Positions 1 to 12,800 of a stretch of 64,000 nucleotides of DNA are shown here, piece after piece. Both the position numbers and the translations under genes were made by a program. The notes beneath the pieces are model-generated. The model saw only the letters and a list, made by a program, of their open reading frames with translations, did not search any database and was not told the origin of the DNA. How positions within the stretch are numbered: position 1 is the stretch's first letter; each line of letters begins with the position of its first letter. This DNA is from Sipunculus nudus (taxonomy: Eukaryota > Annelida > Sipuncula > Golfingiida > Sipunculidae), in contig CM049315.1 in assembly GCA_026874595.1 (NCBI GenBank), positions 7,500,664 through 7,564,663 on the forward strand. Reading direction: 5' to 3'.

Positions 1-178
1 GAGCGTGGGAAGTCGTTCGGAATTTCACAAGAATGCCGCAGTCATCTGCGAGGAAGACGTAGTGTGCTTGAAGGAGAGGAGACGAATTTGGACAATGGTT
101 CTGGACTGCCATCGGAAGAAGAAATTGATGAGTTCAACGAACATCTGTTGAAATACTGCCAGAAAAAGGAAAACTATG
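1..178 (+). CDS. Exon 1 (visible part): acidic region with an RGRR site
   Basis: Frame 1 is open from the window edge to a donor (TATG|GTAATA) at 178/179 and ends in phase 1. The competing frame stops before the donor. The peptide has a basic tetrapeptide RGRR at residues 17-20, matching the furin consensus RxxR, followed by a strongly acidic stretch rich in E and D. No domain is recognised. The exon's own acceptor or start codon lies upstream of the window. Confidence 0.6.
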
Positions 179-214
179 GTAATATATTTTAAAATTTCTA
201 AAATTTACCTTATG

Positions 215-285
<71 letters not shown>

Positions 286-368
286 AATACAAAGGAAATA
301 CAATGAACCAGAATGGCTATTCATATATATATATATATATATTTATATATGATTATACATTTTTCTTT

Positions 369-412
<44 letters not shown>

Positions 413-802
413 TATTCTATATTTTTCTTTCATAGTGTCAATCAGTTAAGATGGCGAACAACTGTGAAGAATTGGTTTATTGAAGGAACGTTTCATATGA
501 TTTAAATCTCACCTCTTCTTATACCATTTAGGCAACGCATATGTTCAGCGTCAGTGCAGTTCAACATCACATGTTATATTTTCGTCATCTTTGTGATTTC
601 AATTTTTTTTTCTCCTCATGTCCCCCAGAACGTATCACCATTAATTTGTTCTGTTGTTCTTTCCATCAATGGCATAACACATATTATTAAAAAATATAAT
701 TAAATAAAAGTATAACCAAGCAACATTTTACCATTGGTTTACAACTCACGGTTATAACATGTGACTATCGAATGACCATATCAGGACACATTTGTATTTA
801 AA

Positions 803-862
<60 letters not shown>

Positions 863-3800
863 TATAGTATTTAAATATATATGACCTACACCTGCATGTT
901 ATATTAAACAATGTGTTCCTAATTCTTCAATTATTTACAAAAAAATGCCATCACCACATGAACAAACCATAAATGACAAGGGCATTTCCAAATATAGTGC
1001 ATATAGCACCTTTCATTGCCTTATGATCCACCAGCACCGTATTTCTCTTGGATGTGAAAGACTAAACCATGCAACGTTTCCAAATATTTCCTTTCTAAGA
1101 TTTTGTGTATAATTCCACTAAAATATATTCAATAAAAGAACAGAATTTAAATAACAATTCTATTCATTTCTGCCTAAGAATGATGTATTTTGCTTGTATT
1201 ATTTAAAAAATGCAATTTTTCTGTAGGTGCCTAGTCTTTGTCATTGCAGTAACGGAAGAAAATATTTTCAACTTTTATTGAGACAGATCATTGTTTATTA
1301 ATGACTGTCAATAGATTTCTAAATGATTTCCAGAATTCTTTTTTTTATATAAAAATACAATTAAAGAACCTATGTTCTAGCGATTCATTTTGATTGTTAG
1401 GAATAATTCTTTGCATTCATCTGAAATGCATATCTTGTAATTAAACACAAGCAAAGAAATATCTGGCTCGGCTGAATGCTTTTTAAAGCCATCTACTCTT
1501 ATATAATGGTGATTTTGTCATGTTAAAACAACTGTTGCATCTTCATATTTTAACTTTATGAAATGATTGACGAACGGTTTACTTTTCCATAGGTTCATAT
1601 ACTAAGTGATTGAGACTGATTCGTATGTAGTCGTTGGTATTGTCTTTACTGACATAAATATCATTCATAAAACACATTGCTGCATTATACCAGTGCAAAA
1701 CAAAACCCAGAGTAATGATATTTTGATATGCTTTATATACCTGACCCGATTTGATTTTACTTTTTTTGTCGATTCTCATAATAACTCATCATAAAATCTC
1801 CAGTTTCACTCTACCATATTCAGAGCATAACTTTTCAGCAGCTTATGTAAATTGATAGTTTAATTAATCTAAATAAGATAAATCAAATGAACATAATACT
1901 TAATCAGATTTTAAAGCATTTGTCTATCTCCCTTTTTATTTCCTTTTGTTTTTAGTCAACACAGTATAGTTTCATTTAAAAATGTTAAAATATGCCACCA
2001 GTGCATGTGAAGCACACAGTATATTCCGATAAAGGAAAATCTTAAAAAAAATACATTTTCAGAAAGCTTATGTAATTTAATACGGACCGAGAACTGATCT
2101 ATTTCTTGTTCAACGCATGGCCATGACGTTGTTTCTTAGTCGAATCCTGTCGAAACATGGATTTTGATTTTAAGCTGTTTGTCTTGATTCTGATGGATTT
2201 TGTACTTTGTACACTTTTGCAGACCCCAATGAGATACGACAGGCTAGCTCTAAACAAGCCACCTTTACCGCTGACATGGCTGAATATATGAATTGCCTGT
2301 GTGACAATAAGACAAACTGCGGACACATTGCTTTCAAATGTGGAAAGAGTTTTGGAGCAGATATAGGTAACCTATTTTTTTTTATTTAAAAAAATTGAGA
2401 AAGTGACTAAATACAGAAACATAGTCACAATATTCCTTTTTCCTATTAAGCCGTGTTTCTGTGCGTCCAGAAATTAGGCTCTCTTCCATAAACGTAGGTA
2501 CGTAAGTTTTTTATATTTGGCTCTTTGGGAATTACAAGAAGGTAAATCAGGATCGATTTATAAATGTGTCATGTTCGATTCACCTTATCAATATTACCTA
2601 ACATTTCTAGCAGTACGAATTTAGAAGCAATGTATTAAAACGGATATCACACGATGACCACTGTGAGATGTCAACGGACTTCATGAGACTTCGATACCGC
2701 CAGCAACCAGGTGGTGCTATGGGTGCGAGCAACGAGTCATGGAGATGCGAGCAGCGAGTCATATGTGTGCAAAAGGTTAGGTTGTCGGTCATCGTGAATA
2801 AGCGCTTATGCCTTCCGTACATAAGTGGTGGAAGCAACCACTTTGAAGTTGTCCGAATCTATGATGTGTTTTCCCTGTGTATTATGGTCGACCGAGGCAG
2901 ACTTATCTAATAATGGGTTGCTTCCTCTGTGGTCTTGTATACTCTGATCCTGACGTTGATAGTTTGTGTTCAGCTATTCCTAGCTTTCTACCTGAATCTT
3001 CTACATATGATTTTGGACGAACATAACTTACAAGGTAGAGACACTCCATCGTGTCCTCTAGATGTCTATTGAACTAAGATCAATCAGTGTTCTGTCTTAT
3101 CCAGGCCTTGGGGCTGCTTGTGTGCCATTCCAATAAACATTCGAGTATATCCCAGTAAATATTATGAGGAGCTGAAGGTTTTTATGACCTATTTCATATG
3201 GTATGTTTGGCGTGAGAGCGATCTAATAATGTGCGTTTTTCATATCTTCGATTTGGCGATCTTATAATGCACCAGAAATAAATTGAAAGTGCAAAATACC
3301 ATAGCGTACAAAAACGGGCTGGTAGCACAGAAATCATGTGAACTGAATTGTGTATTCTACCAGATGGGTACACACACAAACAAAGTATATATTCCCCATA
3401 AACAATTCTAAACAGCTTATAATGAATGGCGTAATTAAGGGAGCTGGTCAGTAATTATTTTACCTCTCGGATATTCAAGAAGATCGAGTTTCACACGAAG
3501 GAATTCCTCCCGAGAAGGCTGTGCTACAATCAACCGGACGTAGCTGAGAAGTAGAATGAAACAAGTAGGGTTTGCCAGAAACAGTTCATTACATCAAACT
3601 GCATAAAGGTTCACTCAATGACCGTCTGATCACTCACTAATTGTTGCTAGACCATACGCATCAACTGTGAGCAATACGGAAAAGAAGAAGAACTGGTTCT
3701 ACGAAGCCCTTAATCTAAAGTCAAAGAAACGTTTCTAAATTGGCTTTCAATTGCAAGGTATAAAAGGAAAAGTGACCATTTATTATGGATTAATCATCAA

Positions 3801-6800
3801 GGAATGGATCAGTTGTTACGGTAATGCGAATATTGTGACATTCTTTCGGCGGAACAAGCGGAACTCCTTCATTTACAAACACCATGCACAACAATAACGA
3901 TACGCCTTGGATACATTCATGAGCGAAGCACTGTCATCTGTCATAATATATAATAAACCAGGAGGAAGAGCAAAGGTCAAAGACTCGGGAGATATGTGCG
4001 GGTTGTTTGGCAACCATGTGGGGAAATGCTAGCTACAAACTATACACGCTAACTTTCATCAAATCCACTAGTATAACACTCATACCGGGACCAAGAGGGT
4101 CCACAAAAGCACAAAGCCGCAGCAGAAAACAAATGAGCAGAATGGAACTCAGGAGGTGTGCAAATCAGCACTCAAGCAGCTATGCCACCAATCCCCTTAA
4201 CACCAACTCTATAATATCCTGCGCCTTCGTGGGTACAATACGATATTCCCTCCCTCTTGCATATTAAAATGGTGAACACTAGTGAAGGGATTCATTACAA
4301 GTATCTGAAATAAATTAAAGTCGACTCATTTTATTATTTTCTTCGCTCATGACGGAGAGTGTGAGTTGGGAAACTGAAAGAAATTGATCGGAATTAGGGT
4401 GTTCAACTAAAAGAAGAAAAAAGACCTTTCAATACGTGATTATACATGTACATGACTTTTTCACTTTATTTCAGCTGAGCCTTTAGCTTTCCAATTAGGA
4501 AAGGGGCTAGAAGAGGCCGAAAAAGAAAAAGAAATTCAGGGAGCACAAATGGGAAACGTAGCACCAGGGAATAAATCATACGAGGAGGCACTGAAAGAAA
4601 CTCAACATTTAGCCAGCGTTAACAGGAGGAGGAAGAGAGCTTTTGAGCGAATAGATCTTCTTAAAATTCCTTTAGGGGAAATTGCAAAAGGAATTGGCTG
4701 TGCAATTGTTATCCATAAAGACAGACCCATCCAAGCATTCTCTTGTACATTTTTAAAGGTCATGAAAATTGAATTAAAAATAATTTGGACAAACATTCTT
4801 CCAAAAATCGAACTCAATCTTAAAGCTTGCATTCCAATTGTGAGCGATATGGTAGATATGGTCAGCAAATATGCGATACTACTCAATAGCCTGCTGAAAC
4901 AATTTGATATTGAGAACGGGTGCATATTAATTGCAAAAGCCTATGTTGATTTTTACAAAGGTGTATTTGAGATATTCTTAAATCATCCACAGTTCTACTT
5001 CATAGGGCTCCGTGCAAAATTCCACAGCAGTTTATTAGTACGTTTTGATACATCACGTCCGGCAGACAACCAAAAAGAACGTGATCGGCTAAATCTGTAT
5101 GGCTCACGAACATTTTGGAAAGTACAAGCATCCTTCAAAATAGAGTATTTTGAGTTCTGGAAATTATTCTGGGGGAAATGGAGATGTGTGTTTTGCAAGA
5201 CTTTGCTTGATTTGGCGTTTCCCCTCGGTGCTGACAAGAGGCCTCTTACTGTTGGTACTGAAGGAAACACTACGCCACCCCCAAAGCCTATCAGTAAGTA
5301 TAACGTTATAAATTCCATCATAAAATACATCCATTTAAATAAATTGAAACACAGAAAACAAACATTTCCACACATTCCATGTCTGACATAGCCACGCCTT
5401 ACTATGATATATCTAACTTTTTTGCAACTTTAACCTTATGACTTAGAGAATTACCGAAATTCAACTTTTGGATTAGAGGTATTCGAGATTTAAGATATAT
5501 GTAAAAAAATTTAGGAGACTAATTTATTTTGGACTGTATTGGATTTATCTGTTTGTGCTCTGCTCTCTACTTGCAATGCAAATACATATTTGTTCTCCAG
5601 GTTAATGTACGAACCATTTAAATATTGTATATAATTAAAGTTATAAAATCCATATAAAAATGGTGTTATTCTTTGTTATAAGTATTGGCTACTGAGTGGA
5701 CCTACAGGAGGTCCTAAATTTTCAAAGTAGGTTTTGCTAGTCCGCCTTGTTCCCATCTCCGTCTGATTCTACATTTACAGGATACAGGATTGCGGAGGAG
5801 ACGGTGAAAGGAACTGGGAGAATTGAAGTTGAAATTAACGGTATGTTACTATACAGATTTATAAACATAGTTGGGAAAAGACATATTAGATATGTTTATA
5901 CTAATAATATGTGCATGTACATGAATGTGGAGAAGGGTGTATGTGTATGCTTGCATGTTACCGTATGGATGTGAGGCTAGATATTTGCCCGTATCTTAAA
6001 TCTAAACATTTTAAAAAGAGTATGGTAAGGCCTTTTTTTACAATAATTTTGAACAATTTTAAGATGATACGAGTTCAGCAATAAATATAACGATCGCTTT
6101 GTCTCACTTTAAGTGTTTCTCATGTTCTCAATATATATCTTAATTATCTACTTCATTTATTACCTACTAGCTGATAAACCTACTAGCTGATAAACCCGGT
6201 GATAATACCGGGTTTATTACTGGGTTTGGGGAGATCTGTTAACTGAGATGTGGAATCTTGGTTCACTTTTTATTCTAAAAGTTAACGAAAATATAGGTTT
6301 TCAGTGGGAAACTGTCTCAATAAGATATGTAATAATAATTTTACATATATTTTGTTGCGTTGTGCTCGTGGCAAGAAATTCATATCCCGGTATGTTTACC
6401 TTGAAGACCTGGTCAGTGATGATGTTTACATTTCGAAACGGAATGAGACGGGGGGCATTCCGGTTTTCGATGATATTTTACTGGATTCTATCGTTGGACG
6501 TTTAAAGATAGATTGATGTGAGGAACACATGAAAGATATATTAAATGTACGTTGCAAGGAAACTGTTCCTGAAGACAGAAACAGAAATATGCATACATCG
6601 TAAGTAGCAGAAGCGGAACCAACGGGACTCGATGCACAGGGTCCATATCCCATTTTCAGCCACCGCAACCTTTTTCTTCATCGTATCAGACACATACTGA
6701 GACATTAAACCCCTGCCACCCCTACCCAACCCTGTTCCTGAAATTTGGACCTAGAATCAGCTCATTAATCCTCCTGGGTTAAATAGCGAGAAACATGTGT

Positions 6801-9800
6801 TTTTCTCTTTTACTGACCACGCACGTGGGTGAGAGCCTTGTTTAAATGTAATGCCCAACATACTCAAATCCCTCGCTGAAAGCAAGCATTATTCATATGA
6901 ACAATAGTCTGAGGTTGAGTGACCACGATGCACGCTTTCCGGCCATTGCCGAAGGCAGTTCGGCTGTGCTCGGTCTAACCCTAAGTGCAAGTCAGTAAAA
7001 ACGGAAAAATCACTCAAAATTACATGTACATTAAAAATTATTTATTCTCATATTGCCTATATCACTGTGGGGATCATAACCTTTAAAATGATGTATAGCA
7101 CAGTATTATACCCAGCGCGGTTTTAGAGAACATTGCGAACAGACGTGAACCGAATTCCTTTTATAAGTATTAGATGTACCCATTAATATAAATATTAAAA
7201 CAATTCAATTTGGAATTTTGATATTCAAATAATATTTAAATGGTTCCTCAAAGGCAGTTGGACAGAAGGTCTAGAGCCCGATGTCTTGCATGGCACATGG
7301 TTGTTCCTTACGTGCTCTCTTGCGTCGTTCTAGGTGCTGAGCAGAGTAAGGGGTGATGTAATCTGCTTTATTGATGTACTTGACTATTTAATCATCTGAT
7401 GGGATGATATTTTCTGTTTATATTTGAGCCAATGTACGTGAATCTCTCTGTGACACCGTTCTTCCTCTCGGAGATCGTTACAGATCGTTGATTGGGTCTC
7501 AACGTACATTCCAATCACATTAGTCTTTTCAGTACTGATTGTCAACCAATACTGTTAACATTATTTCCCAGAGTATCTGGTCAGGTTTTGTTGCTCTGTT
7601 ATATGTGAGTTCATTGAAATCAGACGCTAGATGATGAGGTTCTGTCAGATGTTCCTCTTTGCTATTAATGTGGGCCTAATGGAAGAGCTTTCCGCGACTG
7701 CGAGCTTCCGAACTTCGGAATAAGTTCTGCTTTCAGAAGGTTGGTCGCGTTGTTCTGCTCCTACGCTTTTGGCTCGTAGCTTGCTTTACTTGCCAGTCTT
7801 AAACGGCTGCGAACATAGCTGACTCCATCCGGGCAATATTCGCTTCAAACCAGTCCGCACCTTTCCTCTCCTTTTTGCGGTACTTTGTTAAAGAGACATT
7901 ATTGATGCTGCTACGAAGGAAGCCGCATGCTTCTTCAGCGCTCTGATCACGGACCTTGGGAAAAATTGGTAGGAATAGATCCACAAGCTCTCAGTTGTTC
8001 TCAGGTTACGCCGTCCTGTTTGTTTTGGTTTGAAATATTCGGCTGGAGATGATCATAGAGTGGCGAATGTCACAAGTAAAGCTATGGTGGGATTTATTGT
8101 TAGCAATGGTGTCTAGCGAGTTTGGACTAACGATATCAAGATTCAACCTGCTAATCCAGAAAGTATATCGCAGGTTTGCAGGATCGCATCATGTATAAGA
8201 TTTTTATACATTTCTTTAAGTGCCGCTTCATTGTTCTATTGCATATAAATGACCGTCCCTATGTATGAAATATGTTTCAGGTGTTTATGGGACAGTTTGT
8301 GATGACGGATTTAATGAATATGCTGGAGAGGTATGGTGCCGTTCAATGGGTAAGGAAACAACTTCTTACTGCAAAACATATGTATTTGTGCGCATTGGCC
8401 GCTTTATTAATTATACAAATATATCTCAATTTGCAGAATGCAAACAATTCACAGTTGTTATTTCTCATGTGTTTCGAGGGAACGTTGTGTTTTTGCATGT
8501 GGTATTGTTAGAAAATTCATCAAGTTTACAGAGAAGGGATATAATGCAAAAAATCAGGGGAGAGTACTTTTATAAACTACAAACGATTTTTTTATGAGAG
8601 GAAACATTTATAATCATGGGGATATGATTTGTTCTTATTCTTCAGATAAAGCTTTGTAATAGGAAAACACTGCTTTAAACTATCGTCAGCCGACATCGGT
8701 CCTGTCCCTCATGACAATATTATTTGCTAATTTAATTTTCTGTTAAAAGGTTTCAAAGGATATATAGGTTTGTGGAACGAAGTACCCCCTGGAACAGGGG
8801 AAATACATTTGAGTCAAATAGAGTGTGATGGGTGGGAAGCCGAACTATACTCATGCACACGAAAGAAGGACATTGGCGAAACGGGATGCGAGCATTCGGA
8901 GGATGTCGGAGTCAGATGCCTCACCGAACATAATGGTAATGCTTACATTAATATTGCTAGTCATAATTAACTATGATTAAAAGTTAATATAATTTTAATG
9001 AATAAAATATTTAATAATTACAATATTTACAATGCTTAATAGTTAATATAATTTTAATGAATAAAATATATAATAATTACAACAAAAAATAAAATTTTAT
9101 GATATTAACAGTAAAATTGACAATAAATATGACAGTAAAATTAGGAAAGGCATATTTGGGTTTTAAGACCCTATCAAGAAAGTAAGAGCTTCGGACCTGA
9201 AGGGGCAGTTCTCCAATCCCGTGTATGGGCCACAGTGAAAGAACGACTTCACAATCTACTTGGGTTGATCGCTAAAATGTCTTTTGGCCATATGCCTTAC
9301 CGACGATAATGGTAATTGTATATTAATATTGCTAGTTATAATTAATTATGATTATTAGATTAAATATAATTTTAATTAAAAAAATATATAAAATGATTAC
9401 AATGAAATATAAAATTTTAATTTGTTCTTATATTTATTATATTAATAACAGAAAATTAGGAAAGGCATATTTGGGTCCTAATTTCACGAAAGTACGGGGC
9501 TCGGATCTGAAGGGGGAAATTTTGAATACCGTGTAAGGGCCACAATGAAAGAACTCGAATATCAACTTGACTTAAGTCCATCGCCAAAATGTCTTTTGCT
9601 CAGTTAGAAAAAAAAATTATACCTTTGCTGAAGCGTTACGTAGATGCATATCGAAAATCCGTGATATATTTTGCATACTTAATTATATAAAACACTTAAA
9701 CAAAATAACTCCTATACCTTATAAATACTGCAGTACCCGAAAAGTGTGAATTGGCTGAAAGTGTGTCTACAATATATTTTTGGCTATCAAGTGAAATAAA

Positions 9801-12800
9801 GTTAAAAAACCTCAGCACGCGCAGCAGGTGATAACTGTCATAATTATGATTTTATAGGGTATAAAGAATTTGATTGCACAAGTAAATGCATTTATGCTTT
9901 TAAATCTTCAGATATAAAAGGGTACTCATTAAATTAATAGGCATTTAAAAAAAACAAACGTGTTTAACACCTGTTTAAAATTCCAAATAGTGAAAATTGA
10001 ATTTCTCTCAATATAAAAATTAAAATAATTGAATCAGTACATCTGCATATACTATATGTTTTAAGAAATCCTATTTTCCCCATACCCTACTGTAGAGTGT
10101 ATTTTCATTTTATAAGTTTTGAAAATCTCATGTTTTCTTATACCATATTGCTGAGAATATTTTTAGCTTGCTGATAGTATGCGTCGTAGCTTCAATGGAA
10201 CAGTTTAAAAATATATTAAGGAAATTCTACAACAATGTGTAGACAGACTTGAAGCATTCTTAATTGAGACCTTGATTTAAACATTCTGCAGATGTAGAGT
10301 CACTCTATATGAAATATAACAAATATACTTATAAGTTAGTAATTCTCATTAGCTGTCTTTACACACATTGATTTTAATCAAGAACATGACACATGGGGTG
10401 ACATGAAACGCATCATTAAGCGAACCGCGTTGGGGGTGGTACAAGCAATATTTAACTTAAGGAGGAACTTTAAACTTAACTGCCCCCCCCCCCCCTTTAC
10501 TGATGACATTGCAAATTAAGAGTATCTGGTGGAATAATATTGTAAAAGAGCTACATATTTTGCCGTTTGTGACTTTGTTGTCATATTTTGGCCTAATATT
10601 TTAATCTTTAAGCCAATGACATGAACAATTTTGTCTTAAAATAAGATTCATATTTAATTCTGCATGATATTTAGAATATTTTGAGAAATACATTGGTCAG
10701 TTTTTCAAAAATATGCAACTTTTGGTTCCTCCTTAGATATAATACCATAAAAAACCATCACAAGTGTCCATTTTCAACTTTTTAAACTGCAAAAATAAGC
10801 ACATTGACCCCCAATTTTATTTCATAAATTTACAAAGTATGCCTTGTAGATATCATGTGCAAAATATCTAAGAAATTCCATTGGTAGTTTAATGTGTTTA
10901 TGTTCCCAATAAGCCGGCTTCCGGATACCCAGCCTTTGTAAACATTCTTATAGTAAGTTGTCCAGATAAGCATTCAATATATAGCGACCTCTTTTTGTAT
11001 CAAGAAATCATTACAGAGTATAAATAAAGTGATAATGCACGTTGAGTGACAAATGTATTTAACATATTTGAAAAATGCATATGTTAATACAGTATTTCTC
11101 TTTGCAAGAATATGAGTTATGTTTATATTATCATGGTCTAATTATTCACTCCCTTTCTTATTCCTCCACCAGTTAGCACATATCATTAAACACACTACTA
11201 CAGTTCTTCATGGTTTCAATGAATAAGATAATTAGCAGGTATCGAATAAAACAACCCTTCATATTTAGGCGTGGCACCTATTTTGATTGAGTACAAATTC
11301 CAATTTTGTTCTTCCGATGATAAAACCTGAAGTGACAAAATCTTGAATCTCTTTGAAAAAAAGGTATTTATTGTTATATAAAACGTAATGATTGCTTATT
11401 TCACAGCTTGTCATGAGCTAATACGATACGGGATAATCACGACCAGCACTGGAGAAACAAAGAATATGTATCTGGATTCAACGGAGTGCTGGAGGGACGC
11501 CCAGTCAGCAGAACCTTGGGTTATGGTGAGGCCAGCCATTCATAATAATTTACAACATGATTTTAATAAGCTTGGTTCTAAACTAAGGATCGGTACTTCA
11601 TTGATGCGATTCAAAGAATACCCGATTGGAAGAATAATACTTAAGTGAAACATAAGAAAACTAAAGATCCTTACAATGTTATGGACATTTATGCCGTAAA
11701 GGTTGACGCAATATGTTGAATTGAAAGAAAATGAAGAAGTGTATGTCTTTCCAGATTGACCTTTATTTCAATCATAAGATCACAGGTATACAAACACGGG
11801 CTTGTAGTGACGAGGAAGATTTCGTGACAGAATTCCGCATTCAAGTCTATGACGGGACATGGAAATTCAATAAAGATGCAAACGGTGCTGAAAAGGTATT
11901 TTGAGCTACATGTCATTATTCCACACGTGGCTGAGGTTTAGACGTGTCAATCAGGAGCCATCCCAGTGGTATCTTCCTATTTAATTTAGTTATTACCATT
12001 TACTATATATATCCTTTGTCGATCGCGGTGTCAACTTATCCTGTAGCTGAGCCTACACCATCCATCCTTTGAATTCTCCGGAACTATTCTCGGTCTCAGC
12101 ACCATAATTACACAATGCTATTACATTTACACGTCAATTGAACTTTCAGAGAACTCAGGATGGCAGGAGCTATAGTTACTGCCCTATGTTAATGAACCAT
12201 GTCTTGCATTTTTACTGTTAACCTTCTTTCTGATAGCACTTTTTTCCATTATTTCCAGACCGTTCTGTTTTTGTAGGTGCTGCATACTCGAAATGTTTTA
12301 ACGATTATTTTATAAGCAAATCCTTTACCAGGTAAGCCAAAAAGTAGAAGAAAATATTTACACTCTGACTTTTATGTCAGGAAACAAAAATATCTAAGAG
12401 TAAATTCTGTTCAATTAAATTAAAATAAAAATAAATTCGCTTATCAAGAAGATTCTCTAATGACAATTCTTCATTTGCTTCAAGGCAGCAGACAATGAAC
12501 TAACGGCTGAATATGTCATTGTTTTATAAACAATCATATTTTCATGATTAAGAAAGTACTGGTATATGAAACGTGGACCCAGCCACAAAGCTTCATCCAA
12601 TATCGTTTTCATCCTATAATGAAAAGTATAAAGTGGCATGAAAGTAGGACTATGGTAATTTAACGGTTTAGCTTAGAATAGGCAAATGTTTCTCCTCTTA
12701 CCAAATGGACTAGCTGTAAGGTCGCTAACCGAGGGCATTCAAATGAACTGAATTCAAAGTCAGAGTCTAAAATAAATTTCCGTTCGTTCTTTTCACAATG

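Noticed and set aside
4602-5375. Antisense open frames opposite exon 3
   Set aside because: They mirror a long, phase-consistent exon on the plus strand and have no splice context or family motif.
6304-6516. 71-codon open frame beside a TAGCTGATAAACCC repeat tail
   Set aside because: Sits in an intron next to repeat-like sequence, and no family match is apparent. Not called as a gene.
9734-9827. Possible extra exon (CTGCAG|TACCC, encoding [10 protein letters not shown]...) between SRCR and discoidin 1
   Set aside because: Open with a fair acceptor, but the best donor leaves phase 2, which does not fit exon 7. A phase-1 donor (TCAA|GTGAAA) is weak, and the peptide matches nothing.
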